Shown: positions 34,601 to 45,800 of the stretch, piece by piece | Layout: every line of letters starts with the position of its first letter | Position numbering within the stretch: the stretch's first letter is position 1 | From: Stemphylium vesicarium | Taxonomy: Eukaryota > Ascomycota > Dothideomycetes > Pleosporales > Pleosporaceae | Direction: 5' to 3' | DNA length: 64,000 bases | NCBI GenBank assembly: GCA_004380135.1 | Contig: QXCR01000101.1 | Span: 1-64,000 of the forward strand | Notes under the pieces: generated by a model | The model's input: the letters and a program-made list of their open reading frames with translations, nothing else | Database searches by the model: none | What the model was told of the DNA's origin: nothing | Made by a program: the position numbers and the translations under genes

Positions 34601-36530
34601 CCGCTGAATCTGAATCTTGTCGAAGACTGCGTCCGAAGGGTGGATCAATATGTTGTAGTGGCCGCCATATCGTGCCATCTTCTTGATGTCTTTGATCTGG
34701 TTCGAGAAGTCGGAACCCGGGAAGTCGGCACTACTCATGTTCCCATCACCGTCGGACCACTGGAGTGGAAATTCGTAGTATGGGAGCTCCTGAAATGCCT
34801 CGCGGTTATGCGTGACTTGGAAAGGAAGGTGAGTGAGGTGCGAATTTCCTGCGCAAGAAGAACCGCCGATGATGCCGTTTGCAACGCAATGCGAAGCTTG
34901 GTATTTGCTCCAAGCAAGGTTACCCGGGCGGTAGACAGTCATGTTGTAGTTGGTTTTGAATGCATCTTGAAGCACATGTCGAATCAAATAGGCGCTGACG
35001 CGGACCTCTCCTGATGCCGTAGCACCCGAAGTATAGAATGAAAGTCCACTGTAGAAGAGGTAATAAGTCAGTATGATCATATGTGTTATACACAGCTAAA
35101 ACTTACCTGGTACCTCCCTTGGTGCATTTCTGCCCATTGTCAGGAGTGCCATCAGCGTTCGGTCCACATTGGTGAATATACGGTGCGTATCCTGCGTCGC
35201 TTCCCTTGATGAACTGTTCTTTCAGGGTGCCATAGGAAAAGGATGCTGCGTTCGGAGAGTGGCTGACAGTATGACTACCAAAGTCTATGAATGGGTATCC
35301 ATCAGGAGCCATTCGGAACCCGGTGATTTGATAGATGTATGGAATGCCATATTGAAAGTACGCGTTCTCGTAAGCGTCGGTGATGTACTTGGTATGCAGG
35401 TTCAAGTTACCCGCGGCTCCCCGGTCTTGTGCTGCAGCCGCCATACCCTGGCCGTGAGGATAAGAGACGTAGGTGTCAATGTCCCATGTAGTGGTGAAGG
35501 CGAGTCCCTTGTTGTACGGGACTGTCCATAGGCTCGCGAAATGGGGACTGGTAGTGACGATGTTCTTGATGATGCGCGTTCCGATGTCGTATCCAGGGTA
35601 GTAATGTCCATCGTACCATGGCGAGTATCCACCAGCCTCGTTCTGGGCCTGGATATAGAGGTATCCCAAACCCATTCCGAAGCTGTATACATATCCGCTC
35701 GAACCCGTAGGCTGATTTTTGACAATCGCTGCGCTTGTAGCTGACTTGTCCGCGCTGTCGACACCATTGTTCCGAACCAGGTACTTGCCGAGGGTTTGTG
35801 CGCCTCTCACAGGCGTGTAACCAACATTGATGAGTCCCGTATTGGTGTAGTTCTCAAAGAATGGCATGTTTGTATCGTAGTACTCGGTAAAGTCGAAGCC
35901 CTGAAGAGCCTGCACGGGCTTCTCCGTATTCGTCAGTTGTAAAACGGATCTCGAACCACTCGTGTCTACAGCAGATGCAGACACTCCCGCAAGAGATTGA
36001 AGAGCGGCGGGGACCTTGCTCATGAAGATCAATCTACCACCTCTGGACACAAAAGAGGTCAAGGCAGTAACATCCGCCGAGCTTGGGCTATAGTTCACGC
36101 TTGGAGGCGTGTAGACGAGTAAATCCCAGCATTGGGGCGAAACTTTGAGCGTTTCAATGACCTTTACTTGCAAACCGACTGTCTTGAGAGAAAGGGCAAG
36201 AGCGAGCCTGACATACTGTTATTGAATGCACTGGTTGCCATGTCCTGGGGGAGAAATACCAATTGGGGTCTGATTTGTAGTCTGGTAGGAAAACATTAAG
36301 CCCGGAGCTTGGTCCAGCTGCATGTCTGTCATGCCATTAGTCAGAAAAACAATCATGATGAGCGTCGACTTTTCTTACCTTGATTGAGAAGGAACAGTAG
36401 GCGGCCGACTGTTCTCTCCTAGATCTGCACTTGCCCCCGATGGCCCCGTAAGGGAGTATATATCAGGCGAGACGAAAGCCTTGCATGTTTGCAGCAGCGC
36501 AAACAGAGGCAGGAGAATCAACGAACGCAT
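31688..36530 (-). CDS. Giant secreted polysaccharide deacetylase with five repeated modules
   Basis: This protein of roughly 1550 residues starts at ATG 36530 with a signal peptide (MRSLILLPLFALLQTC). Exon 1 ends at 36379 (GTAAGA donor), and a clear 58-nt intron is 35106-35049. The structure between about 36378 and 36175 is unresolved: no standard GT-AG choice of normal length keeps frame there, and a GTAAGT just before the ATG hints at a 5' leader intron. The first 600 or so residues hold a deacetylase of the NodB/CE4-like fold: FTTTWDID supplies the metal Asp and DFGSHTVSH the metal His pair. After it come five beta-rich modules of about 170 residues, starting near 34210, 33700, 33187, 32692 and 32168, rich in Ser, Asn, Thr and paired Cys. 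They resemble galactose-binding-like modules. Substrate could be chitin, chitosan or an amino-sugar polymer. Confidence 0.8.
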
Positions 36531-37723
36531 ACTTACTGCTTCCCGTGGAGAAAAGTGTAGTTTGCAGGAAGATGGGTCGAAGAATAGAAAGTGCAGAGCC
36601 TGACCTTTTGGGCAAGTTCTAAAGAAAGAAATGGACCAGCTAGACGGGAAAATTCGCCAGATCGCCCGGGAGTGAACGCCAGCTCGCCGGCTACGCTAGG
36701 GAAATTCGGTACGCTAGTCGGAGACGCTAACTTTATCAGGCAGAATACGGGGAGAAGTTTGTCAACCTATCCACTTGAGGCGCGCCAGTACGACACGGAC
36801 TGCTCGCGGTACCGTCAAGTACGGTACCTGAGCTGTCTGCGTGTACCTAGACCCGGAAGTCTGTTTCAGCTACGGTAGAAGGAGCAGGAATGATGCGTCG
36901 AGACGTCATGGCGCAGGTGCAGAAAAACGACTTTTCGGTCTCGATCAAAGACATTTGATTTAGGTACCTGAGTGAAGGAGAAAGGGATGGAAATCGAGAA
37001 GCGCCGAATACGTGTAGCGCTGGTTGGCACCAACGCATTCATGCGTCATCGTTGGGTGTCGTCGCCTCAATGGATTAAACTTTGGCGTAGCTGAACAAAA
37101 TTCACGAGGTCCAGCCGGCTGACAAAAGTTTGCTCAAAGTCATGTTCTCGTGACCAGGGATCCGTCGCAGGAAGTCGTGGCAGCCAGACGGGCACGTGTT
37201 CGCTTATCTAGGTATTTAGCGGCGGGAGTGGGGAGTCCGAACACAGCCCTGGAGGCAGCCATGGGTCTCAAACTGCATACTTCTTGTGTACCTGAGTTCT
37301 AGGCTTCATTGAGAACCATGCATGCGTTGCGCAGACGTGTAGTTGTACTGATTACCAAATTACAGCAGCCAGAAGAGGTAGGTGTTCATGCAAGAGGCCT
37401 ACCAATCATTGTCTCAACCGGCTGCAACGATTTGTACTATTGGTGGTCAAACAGTTGATTTGGAGCGAACATCCGATGCTGAGTGCTTTCCCATTTCGCT
37501 CATGTCAGGAAAGAGACTTCGTTGAGTTCTTTAAGCAGTTGAGCGCTGCTGAGGCTGGCGAACAGGCAACCGAGCCGACTCGAGTCAAGCCCCATTGTTG
37601 CCTAGCTGCTGCCTGAAGGATTCCCCATACCAACCCGGCGCGGACCAAGTATATATATTTATATAGATATATATACGGACAACACGCTTCTAAATTCGCT
37701 TGAGATCAAACAACTGTGCAACC
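36531..37723. other. Intergenic region, nothing coding supported
   Basis: This 1.2-kb stretch holds the deacetylase upstream region and the promoter of the next gene. Frames such as 36591-36878 (+) have no domain features. Its only clear feature is the AT tract listed separately. Confidence 0.5.
37651..37675 (+). promoter_or_regulatory. AT-repeat tract, probable TATA region
   Basis: An unbroken run of A and T (with a single G) lies 49-73 nt upstream of the ATG at 37724. It contains several overlapping TATATA and TATATAG boxes and sits where a TATA element is expected. Confidence 0.55.
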
Positions 37724-38572
37724 ATGACTGCAACAGCAACACCCCAGCTCAGGCGCTCAAAGCGTAAACTTGCCTCGGAAGCCACCGACCCAGTCTCCAA
37801 AGCCACCAACGATGATGCGCCAGCGCCAGCGAAACGTGCACGCAAGACCACCGCATCCACACCAGAATCCTCTCCCATCCAGCAAGAAAGCGAACCAGTC
37901 GCCTCGGCCACCATGAACACCAAGCCAGCACGCCCACAGCAAAAACCCTACACCCTACCCCCCTTCCTCGCCCTCCCGCGCGAGCTGCGCGACGAAATCT
38001 ACAAACAAATCCTTTGCCGCGACGCGTCCAACAGACTAAAATCCAGCTCCCACAACATCGTCACACGCTGCGGGCTAGTAGGCGTGAACGCGCAAATTTC
38101 CGCTGAGTTCCTAGACGCCGTCCTATTCTACGCACCCGTCATCACCACCACAGTGCGCAACCACAACTTCGCCCCTGTAGTCACGTTCCTGAACCGGTTG
38201 TCAGCGGCGCAGCTTAACCGGCTGAGTTCGTGGCGCGGAGGAGAGGAGGAGCAGACGCATGCTGCTGGCGTAGACGACAAGAAGCGGAAGCGCAAGATGA
38301 GGATTATTCTAAGCTATTCGGCTGGTGCGAGGGATAGTCAGGCGCATCTTAATCGCTGGCTTGATCGCTTTGATCACCCCGCTAAGAGGGGGAAGGAGAT
38401 TGAGTTTGAGTACGGTGGCGATGGCACGTATATGAATGGCGGGCGCAAGCAACGGCCCCAGTATCGTGCGAGGGCTAGTGAACGGTGGAATGATGAGGCG
38501 TGCAAGATTAGAATGGCGGCGCGGGGGTGTGACGGGATGGGTTGGGGAAGGTGGAAGACGAATTTTGGCTAG
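37724..38572 (+). CDS. Basic F-box-like fungal protein, function unknown
   Basis: This intronless gene encodes 282 residues. The start is the first ATG in frame, in the context AACCATGAC. The first 75 residues are rich in Lys, Arg, Ala, Pro and Thr, with SKRK and KRARK clusters that could act as nuclear signals. Residues near 78-100 (PPFLALPRELRDEIYKQILC) match the short fungal LPxELRxxIY motif found at the start of many F-box-like proteins of Pezizomycotina. The rest contains a Lys/Arg-rich patch (KKRKRK) and ends basic. No enzyme motif is visible. Such proteins are numerous and mostly uncharacterised in these fungi, so only the class is given. Confidence 0.75.
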   Translation: MTATATPQLRRSKRKLASEATDPVSKATNDDAPAPAKRARKTTASTPESSPIQQESEPVASATMNTKPARPQQKPYTLPPFLALPRELRDEIYKQILCRDASNRLKSSSHNIVTRCGLVGVNAQISAEFLDAVLFYAPVITTTVRNHNFAPVVTFLNRLSAAQLNRLSSWRGGEEEQTHAAGVDDKKRKRKMRIILSYSAGARDSQAHLNRWLDRFDHPAKRGKEIEFEYGGDGTYMNGGRKQRPQYRARASERWNDEACKIRMAARGCDGMGWGRWKTNFG

Positions 38573-38819
38573 GTGGCATGTTCGTTTGTGTAGAAAGTGT
38601 TGTGCGTGACTTGATTGGATCTTTTTTTTGATATTAAAGGCTTTTAATAGCTGTGTAGAGAATAATAGGTTATGTACAAAATTTTCCAAAAGCCTTTTTT
38701 TTTGAGACTCGCACAAACGCCAAACTCCATGAGACAAGGGAAAGCGACAAAGGAGAAGAGTAAATTGAGTGATGGCCCCCTCTTCGGCCATCCGCAACGC
38801 CCCCCCCAAACATACTTAC

Positions 38820-40119
38820 TCAAAATAGCGAGTCGTAAGTGTAGCACATAGCCGCGCCCCTAATATCCATGACATCGCCAACAGGCGTCGTAACCGCCGT
38901 ATCGGTGCCAATGTCCAGTAGCGTACTCAGCGTAGCATTACCAGCGATTTGGTTAGCATTATCCCTCGGCTCAAGCGGCCCAGTAATATCAACTAGTCTG
39001 TTCTCCAAATCGCGCGACTGCCAGGACCACCAAGCGAGATCGAGAGTGGCATGGTGAAAGTAGAAAAGGGGGTCATTTGCTACAAAATCTCGTCAGTACA
39101 ACTGCAACTTCAGCTTGCAAAAAAGGGGTTTCTAGGGGAGGGGGGGCAGGGCTACTCACGGCTGCAAGCAAAGTCTCTAACATTGCCATAAATACCGCCC
39201 ACGCCAACGTGAACGCTGAGATGGAACCCGCCCTCAGTCGTGGGGCCAAACTGTTCAAAGGTCGGAAGCGCCATGGCATCTGCGACAACACTCGCCGACC
39301 CGTTGGTGAACCACGTGTAGGAAAAATCGCGGCGGATGCAGCGTGGGTTGTATTCCTGTGCGTACAACGGACCTAGGTTGACTGTTGTGTTGGCAAAGGG
39401 CCCGTCGGTTATACAGCCGCCGCCGGTTCGGTCGGGGGCATCCGTCAGGTTGGTGTCAACCCTGTCCATGCCCGGAGCGAGGTTCGTGCTGTTTCCGGGG
39501 ACGAAGGCGCCGTTGCCGCCGAAGCCCGTGGTCGCATCGAAGAGGGGTGAGTTGTAGAAGTCGGACGAGGAGCCGCTGTCTAGACGCCAGTCCCACCACG
39601 GTTGACCATCCGACCAGCCGCATTCGTGGAGCGCTTCTTCGTAGGCTTTGACGAAGAGGCGGTGCCATGGGTAGAAAATGCCCTGGCAGTAGTGTGTTAG
39701 TGGGTCACGGGATTTGAAAAGATAACAGGAACTGGTTTTTTTTGGCTGTTGGAGTAGAGTACGTCTCGTACCGTGAAGTGGATTTTAGGAGTGTGCTTTT
39801 GGTGAATAGCCACATAGTCATCGTTATGGTTTCTTACGGCAGGGTGGTAAGAGGTAGGTGTCAAGTTCGGTTTACTGCCGATGCATTTGACTGCTGCGAT
39901 GTAGGAGAGCTTCTCGGCGTCGTTGAGAGTTCGCCTGTAGTGCTGGTGTTAGAAGAAGGGGCTTTTTTTCTAAACTTCCCCAAGTGTTGGGCTGCCTTAC
40001 CATTCTTTCCTGACAACGGGGTTTTGGCATGTCGAGGTGGGTTGTGCATGCACTGGAAGTGCTACTGAAAACAGCAGCAGGAGCTGAGCCCAAGGCGCTG
40101 TAGAAAGGGTTGAGAGCAT
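38820..40119 (-). CDS. Secreted tyrosinase-family copper oxidase
   Basis: This type-3 copper enzyme would oxidise phenols to quinones. Exons are 40119-40001, 39934-39772, 39682-39160 and 39079-38820. Introns of 66, 89 and 80 nt use GTAAGG, GTACGA and GTGAGT donors. They join in one frame of 354 residues. The signal peptide is MLSTLSTAPWAQLLLLFSVA followed by LPVHA. The CuA region has histidines at 84/87, 92 and 101 (the last in FYPWHR). PWWDWRLD is the family tryptophan motif. The CuB region has HLSVHVG and, after the last intron, NDPLFYFHHATLDLAWW. It is much shorter than melanin-type tyrosinases and ends about 75 residues after CuB, so it has no C-terminal pro-domain. Secreted short tyrosinases of this kind occur in many ascomycetes. 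The substrate is unknown. Confidence 0.9.
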
Positions 40120-41092
40120 TTTGCAATGTCGGAAGAGGTCGAGAGACTTGGAACTTGATCGTCTAAGTAGATATTAGATGATGAGAAAAGAGTGTACAGT
40201 GTGTTTTGCTGATGTCGAAAAGCAAATGGGCACGCGCAGCTACTACTTATACAACATGTTCAAATGCCTTAAACTTCCTCAGATGGCGTCCTCCTGTTCA
40301 GTCAACGTTACGTAGGGGTCGTACATGCGGCGCCGGGATGACTTGAACGAAGTGGCGCATAAGGTTCTGGTCTGCTTTAGCTCATGTCATGTGCAGCAAA
40401 ACTAGAGTCTTTTGGGGATGAAGCTATATTTGGCATCACTAGTTCGATTTGCTCCGCTTAGTCCGATCGTTGTACAATGTGTTAAGATTCGAATGTTGAC
40501 ATCGGAATGTGCCTTCTGCCGCTGATTCATGTGTGTGTAAGAGGCGAGTTCGGACCTTTGTACGGCGCCTGGCATTTGTAAGCTTTGCTAGTTGGAGGTT
40601 ATTTTGACGCGGTGATATGAACCCGCGATGGATTGATTTTGGCTGTTGTACGATGCCCGACTGCAGCATGTTTGAGTTGTTGTTGTTGGAGATGACCGCA
40701 CCTTAATTCATACCTGTATCCTTGAAGCTTACTCACCCCGTAGACCACTAAGCGGGAAAGGGGCCAGCAAGATTCTATATCCCTCTCTAGGAATTATTCT
40801 TCCGCGTCGGTAACTCGCAACCTCCCCGCATCTGTTCATCTTCCCATGGTCATGATCTGCATTACCACAGTGATCTAATAATAATAACATACTCGGAGAC
40901 CCCTCGGAAAGCTTGGCATAAGCGTTGAGATACAAGGACAATCCGCCGTGATGTAGTTTAGAAATCGAAAAAAGTCTGTATCATCCACCTGAATAGGTTC
41001 ATCCCCGGAGGCAGAGTAGACTATCGAGAGAGACGCTTGGCTTGGCACAACATGGCAGTGACATATGATGGTACTTGACTAAATTGGTATGA
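40120..41092. other. Intergenic region, nothing supported
   Basis: This 970-bp stretch lies upstream of the tyrosinase. Short frames on both strands have no domain features, and no repeat or RNA gene is recognised. Confidence 0.5.
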
Positions 41093-41890
41093 TCAAAGAC
41101 TACCTTCGGGCCTCTCGTACCTGGGCACCGCCGTCTCCGGATTGTACTTGACGTTTAACTTCTTGCTGCCCTCTGGAAACTTCTTCTTCGTCCCGTCCGG
41201 TAGAGTAATTTCGTCCGGTGCGTCGTATGCTGTCGACCATGTGACGTCGAGCCCTGCTTGTCTCGCAATGTCTTCCTTCAGGCTATACACGACGTCGGGA
41301 GGCGGGAAAAACCCATCAAGATCTCTCGAGTCGGTGCTTTCCTCCATCTCATCCGGTACAGCAATGATAGTGGCCCTGTTCAAATAGCGCTCACCGATCC
41401 AATCCAAACAGGAAGGAAGAAGACGTTTCTGGTCGAAATCTTCTGGGATTGGAAGAGAAATATCCACGGTATCAAGGTCCTCGCTAATATCGGTATTGGC
41501 GATGTCGTAGTTGACGAAGTTGATGACAACATCGCGAATGTCCATGCGTATCTTGAAGAGAGTGTTCAGGTTCTCGGCGAGTTCCTCGTCGACGTCATCT
41601 TGATCAGCGAAGCGTTCGAGGTACCAGATGCCTCCATCTTCTGGGGTACGCGAATCGATGACAAGCAAAGGCTGTTTTTCGGGAAATGCACGCTTGAGTT
41701 CCGCGTGTGGCCGAGCTGACAATTCACGCTTGTCTTGGATGAACAGTTCGTATTCGGCATATGGGCAGCACATGTTGGCACCAATGCCAAACTTTTCCTG
41801 GACTTGACCGAGCTGAGTGGTGGTCAAGTCGGCAACGAGGATAGCGAAGAGACGATCCGGGGTGCGGCCCACGTCGGAATTGTACACCAT
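41093..41890 (-). CDS. Conserved-looking protein of unknown function
   Basis: I do not recognise the family. The intronless frame encodes 265 residues with codon use like its neighbours, which supports a real gene. It is acidic in the middle (two clusters of Asp and Glu, around residues 95-105 and 135-145) and basic near the end (KKKFPEGSKK). There is no signal peptide or membrane segment, so it is probably cytosolic or nuclear. The first 30 residues (RLFAILVADL then TTTQLGQVQEKFG) could form a small alpha/beta unit. No catalytic motif is visible. Confidence 0.65.
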   Translation of the reverse strand: MVYNSDVGRTPDRLFAILVADLTTTQLGQVQEKFGIGANMCCPYAEYELFIQDKRELSARPHAELKRAFPEKQPLLVIDSRTPEDGGIWYLERFADQDDVDEELAENLNTLFKIRMDIRDVVINFVNYDIANTDISEDLDTVDISLPIPEDFDQKRLLPSCLDWIGERYLNRATIIAVPDEMEESTDSRDLDGFFPPPDVVYSLKEDIARQAGLDVTWSTAYDAPDEITLPDGTKKKFPEGSKKLNVKYNPETAVPRYERPEGSL

Positions 41891-42845
41891 GACTGTATTG
41901 AATTCACGTCAGAGGGAAGCAATAGAGCTCATGCGGAATGAGATGGCGCATTATATGTAGGTGACGCTGTTGCCCGCCTACAGCATTCTGTCACGTGCCC
42001 TTGCATCATCGATGTGATATATATCACTCAGGGAGGTTGTGTATGGCGGCTGCCTGGTGTCAATAGGTTGTACATGAGCCAGGGATTTGCCGTTGTTTCC
42101 TAGAACGTCGAATGAGAGGACAGGCGTTGGACGCCTGGCTGCAACATGAAGTGTCGAACTCAGTTGCACGTGACGACGGGGCTTATGAGTTACACGTAAA
42201 TTATGAGTGGATGCAAGGTGGAAGCAGTGACTTTCAGTTGAAGAAAGTGGTAATTTGCTGTCTTGCTTGCGACGAGGCTGCTGGCAGGATAGGCAGTTCA
42301 TCGAGTACCCTCAATTCGGCCAATGACGTCAATGCGGGTCGCACGTAATAGCAGCCTGCCATCGCGCATCTTTTGTCTGGAGCTGTTCCTGGCTACTGTA
42401 GGCGCGGTGGGGGAGCTGCAGGCTGTGATACTCCTTGCTGCAGCTCCAATGGGTTCGGCCCACGTTGAGACGGAAGGCGCAAGACTCTCTTGGTGTAATC
42501 AATGCAGCGTGACAAATTCAACGTGTGCAACCGTCAGTGGATGTGATTGCGGCGATGGGCGGCGAGGGTGAAACTGGAGGGTTGATGCTCAGCTGGAAGC
42601 AATGGGCGAGACCCTGCTTTTGGCGCCCCCACATGCCGTCTCCGAGGGCGTGTGAAAAGAGGTAGTGGCTGCGACTGGGCGGAAGCATGACGACGGTTGC
42701 CAATGTTGCATACCCCATATTGATGTATCATCAACAGACTCCCTCGTTCGCGCCCTGGCCTCGAGAGTTGATTCACGCCATCACATATTGATACATTTCA
42801 TAGTGCATTGATCAACATTGGCCCCTGGACCACAAGAGGCTCCCT
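41891..42845. other. Intergenic region, nothing supported
   Basis: This 955-bp stretch separates two divergent genes and probably holds both promoters. Palindromic CACGTG-like and CACGTGA sequences occur around 41993 and 42165. No coding frame is convincing. Confidence 0.45.
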
Positions 42846-45800
42846 ATGGAGACGACGCCCACCCCGGCTAGCCATGGCTCTGCCCGCGACAGACCTCCCT
42901 CGGAAAGTTTAGCAGTCGGGAGTCCGCAGCCAAAAAAGCTGCCCGCCCCCTCCACGCCCACATCGTCGGTACGCCGCAAGATGGCTTCCAACGCGCCCTC
43001 ACCCGCCTCCAAAGACGCAGCCGCGCCCCGTCGGCCCACTGCCACCAGCAGCACTGCAGCGAGCGCCCGCCGACCGGCCGCGCCGTCAATAAGCAGCACG
43101 CGAACTTCTACGACCGCGTCAAAGGCGCCCTCTACGACGACCTCACGCACTAGCACTGCGGGATCCAGCTTGAGCAAGCCGCCTACGCGTCCAGCGCCAG
43201 GGACAACAGCGCGCCGGACCATCTCCTCTTCCAAGACAGCTTCGGATGCAGAGCCAGATGTGTCCTCAGTGACATCGGGCGATGAGAAGAAGAAGCCAGC
43301 AGTACGCCGGCCGGGCACGTCGCTGTCGACAGCAGCGGCGCGAGCATCGCCAGGGAAGCCAGCATCCAGGCCATCCGTCGGCGGCTCGACCACGACTGCC
43401 GCTGCCACTGCCACTGCCACCACGAAGCGTCCCCTGACGACACGACCCGCCGCCGAGACAGCAACGACGCGCGCTCCACGTGCCTCCCTTGCCTCGTCGA
43501 CGAGACCAGCAACTACACGCCCATCCACTGCGACACGTATAGCGGGCACCGCGCCCAAAGTGCCAGCAGGACAGGCCAAGAAGCTGCCTGGCTCTACCGC
43601 TGCCCCTCCCCCGCCAGCATCGTCAGAGCCCGAGGACACAGCCTCAGAAATAGCCAGCCCCGTCACTTCCTCGCACAGCCGCAATGCCTCCCTCAAAGAC
43701 AAGGCCGCCTCGGACGCCGAAGTCGAGCACCGCAGGAGCGCCCTCGCGCCTGCCAAAGCCGCCCTGGCCAAGCTCGGCGAGCACTCTCCGCGCCCCGATA
43801 CCGCGCCCACGGGCTCTGCCGAGGTCGACGTCGAGATGAAGAGGCGCAGCGCACAGATCATGCAGGACTTCTTCAAGGAGACGAGCCTCCGTGACAAGCT
43901 GCAGGAGCAGTGCGACGACCTCAGCCGCGAAGTGGATAACCTGCAGTCGGAAAAGGCAAAACTGCGCAGCCAGCTGGCCGACGCACAGGCTGCCATTACC
44001 GAAAAGGACAAGGCCATTGCAAGCGGGTCCGATGCCTCACCGTCTTCCGAGCAGCGCGCGCACAACATCCTTGTCGAAGACATGGAAAAGAAGTTTGCCC
44101 TGGAGACCAAGCAACTAGAGGAACAAAGCCAGCAATTGGAGGAGGAGAAAAAGGCCGCACAGGAAAGGGAGGCCACCGAGGCTGCCAAGGCCAGCGAGCT
44201 GCAGCAGGTGCTGGACGATCTGAATGCCGAGCTTGAGCAGCAGGGTCGTCAATGGGACGAAGAGAAGAAGAAGCTAGCCGAGCAGGCCATCCGCATCGAG
44301 GAGCTGACCGCCGAGGTCGCGACCCTGAAAGATGAGCGCGACAATCTGGCGCAGGAGCTCGACATTGCCAAGAAGACGCTGGAAAACCTCGAGACCAAGT
44401 TCACGGAGCTGGAGCAGACCCAGGCCGACAACCTTCGTTCGCGCGATGCTAAGATCAACGAGCTGACCAAGACCGTCGACGAGTATGTCACCGAGGTCGC
44501 GACAAGGGAAGAGAGGCACAAGGAGGCCCTGCAACAAGCACAGGAATCCCTCGAGTCCAAGTCTTCCGAGACTTCAGCAGCAGTCGAGCAGCTCCAGGCC
44601 GAGATTACCTCGTTACACCAGCAACATACCGACGAACTTGGCGCAAAGGAGGACATGATCGCCGCCCACCTCGAGACCCAGAAGCAGCTCCAAGACGACC
44701 TCACCAAACTCCAAGAGCGCGCCGACCAGTCCTCCGCAGACCTCGAGAGCGAGCGCAATGCCCACGCCGAACAATTACAAGCAAAGATAGAAGAGCTACA
44801 AAAGACCGCCGGCGAGGAACTGAGCGCCAAGGAGCAAGAGCTTTCTGGACACCTCAAGTCTATCGATGGCCTGCAGGAGCAGATCGTAGCACTACAACAA
44901 GGCTCAACTGATGGCGCCAAGGTAGCCGAAGAGTTGCAAAAGCAGATGCAAGATCTGAAAGACACACACGAAGCTGCTATCAAGATCAAGACTGACGAAA
45001 ACGATGAATTGGTTCGACAGATGGATGCCATGAACGCGCAGCTCACTACCGACGCCGCCGAGGTCGAGCAGCTCAAGGACGAAGTCAGCGGTCTGCGAAG
45101 CACCATTGACACCCTCGAGAAGGCTTCGCAGCAATTAGAGTCACAACATGCTTCCGATGTTGCAAAGGCACAGGCTGAGCTTAACGAAGCGAACAAAAAG
45201 GCAGACACTCACAAGTCCGAGCTTGAGGCACTACGAGAAAGGCACAAACAGGACCTGCGTGTAATAGGTGAGGATTACGAACGCGAGATCGAATCGCTAA
45301 GGGCAGATCTTGAGGGAGACGCGACAAAGCGACTCAATACCCTTCAGGCTGATTTCGACGCTCTTGTCGCCGAGAAGAACGGGACCTTGGAGCAACACGA
45401 AAAGATACTTTCCGAACGCTCCAGCGAGCTTGAAGCCCTCAAGCAAGAAATCGAGAACCTACGAGACAGCTCTGCTTCCGTGACACGAGACCGCGATGAT
45501 GCTCTCGCCAAGCTTAAGAAAACCGAAGAAGACATGGCGGCCGTTACAGAGTCCCATAGCACATCGCAGTCACTTGTGGCTGATCTCCAGGCGCGCGTCG
45601 ATGCGATGACCCAGGAAGCTGCTGCTGGCAGCGAACTGCAAGCTCAAATGGATGCATTGAAAGAGGAGAAGAACGCTGCGGCAGATGCCCACGCAATGTC
45701 CCAATCCATTATCATGGACCTGCAGGCCCGCCACGATTCTTTGCTGGAGGAAAAGACATCTGCCGAGGATGCTCACGCCGACGCTATCGAAACCCTGAAG

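Noticed and set aside
37651..37675. AT repeat as a centromeric or telomeric element
   Set aside because: It is only 25 nt long and sits just upstream of a gene where a TATA region is expected.
42812..45208. Long minus-strand frames (458 and 319 codons) opposite the coiled-coil gene
   Set aside because: They are antisense shadows produced by the strong codon bias of the + strand gene. Their translations are Ser/Ala/Cys-rich with no domain, while the + strand frame runs unbroken for 4.8 kb.
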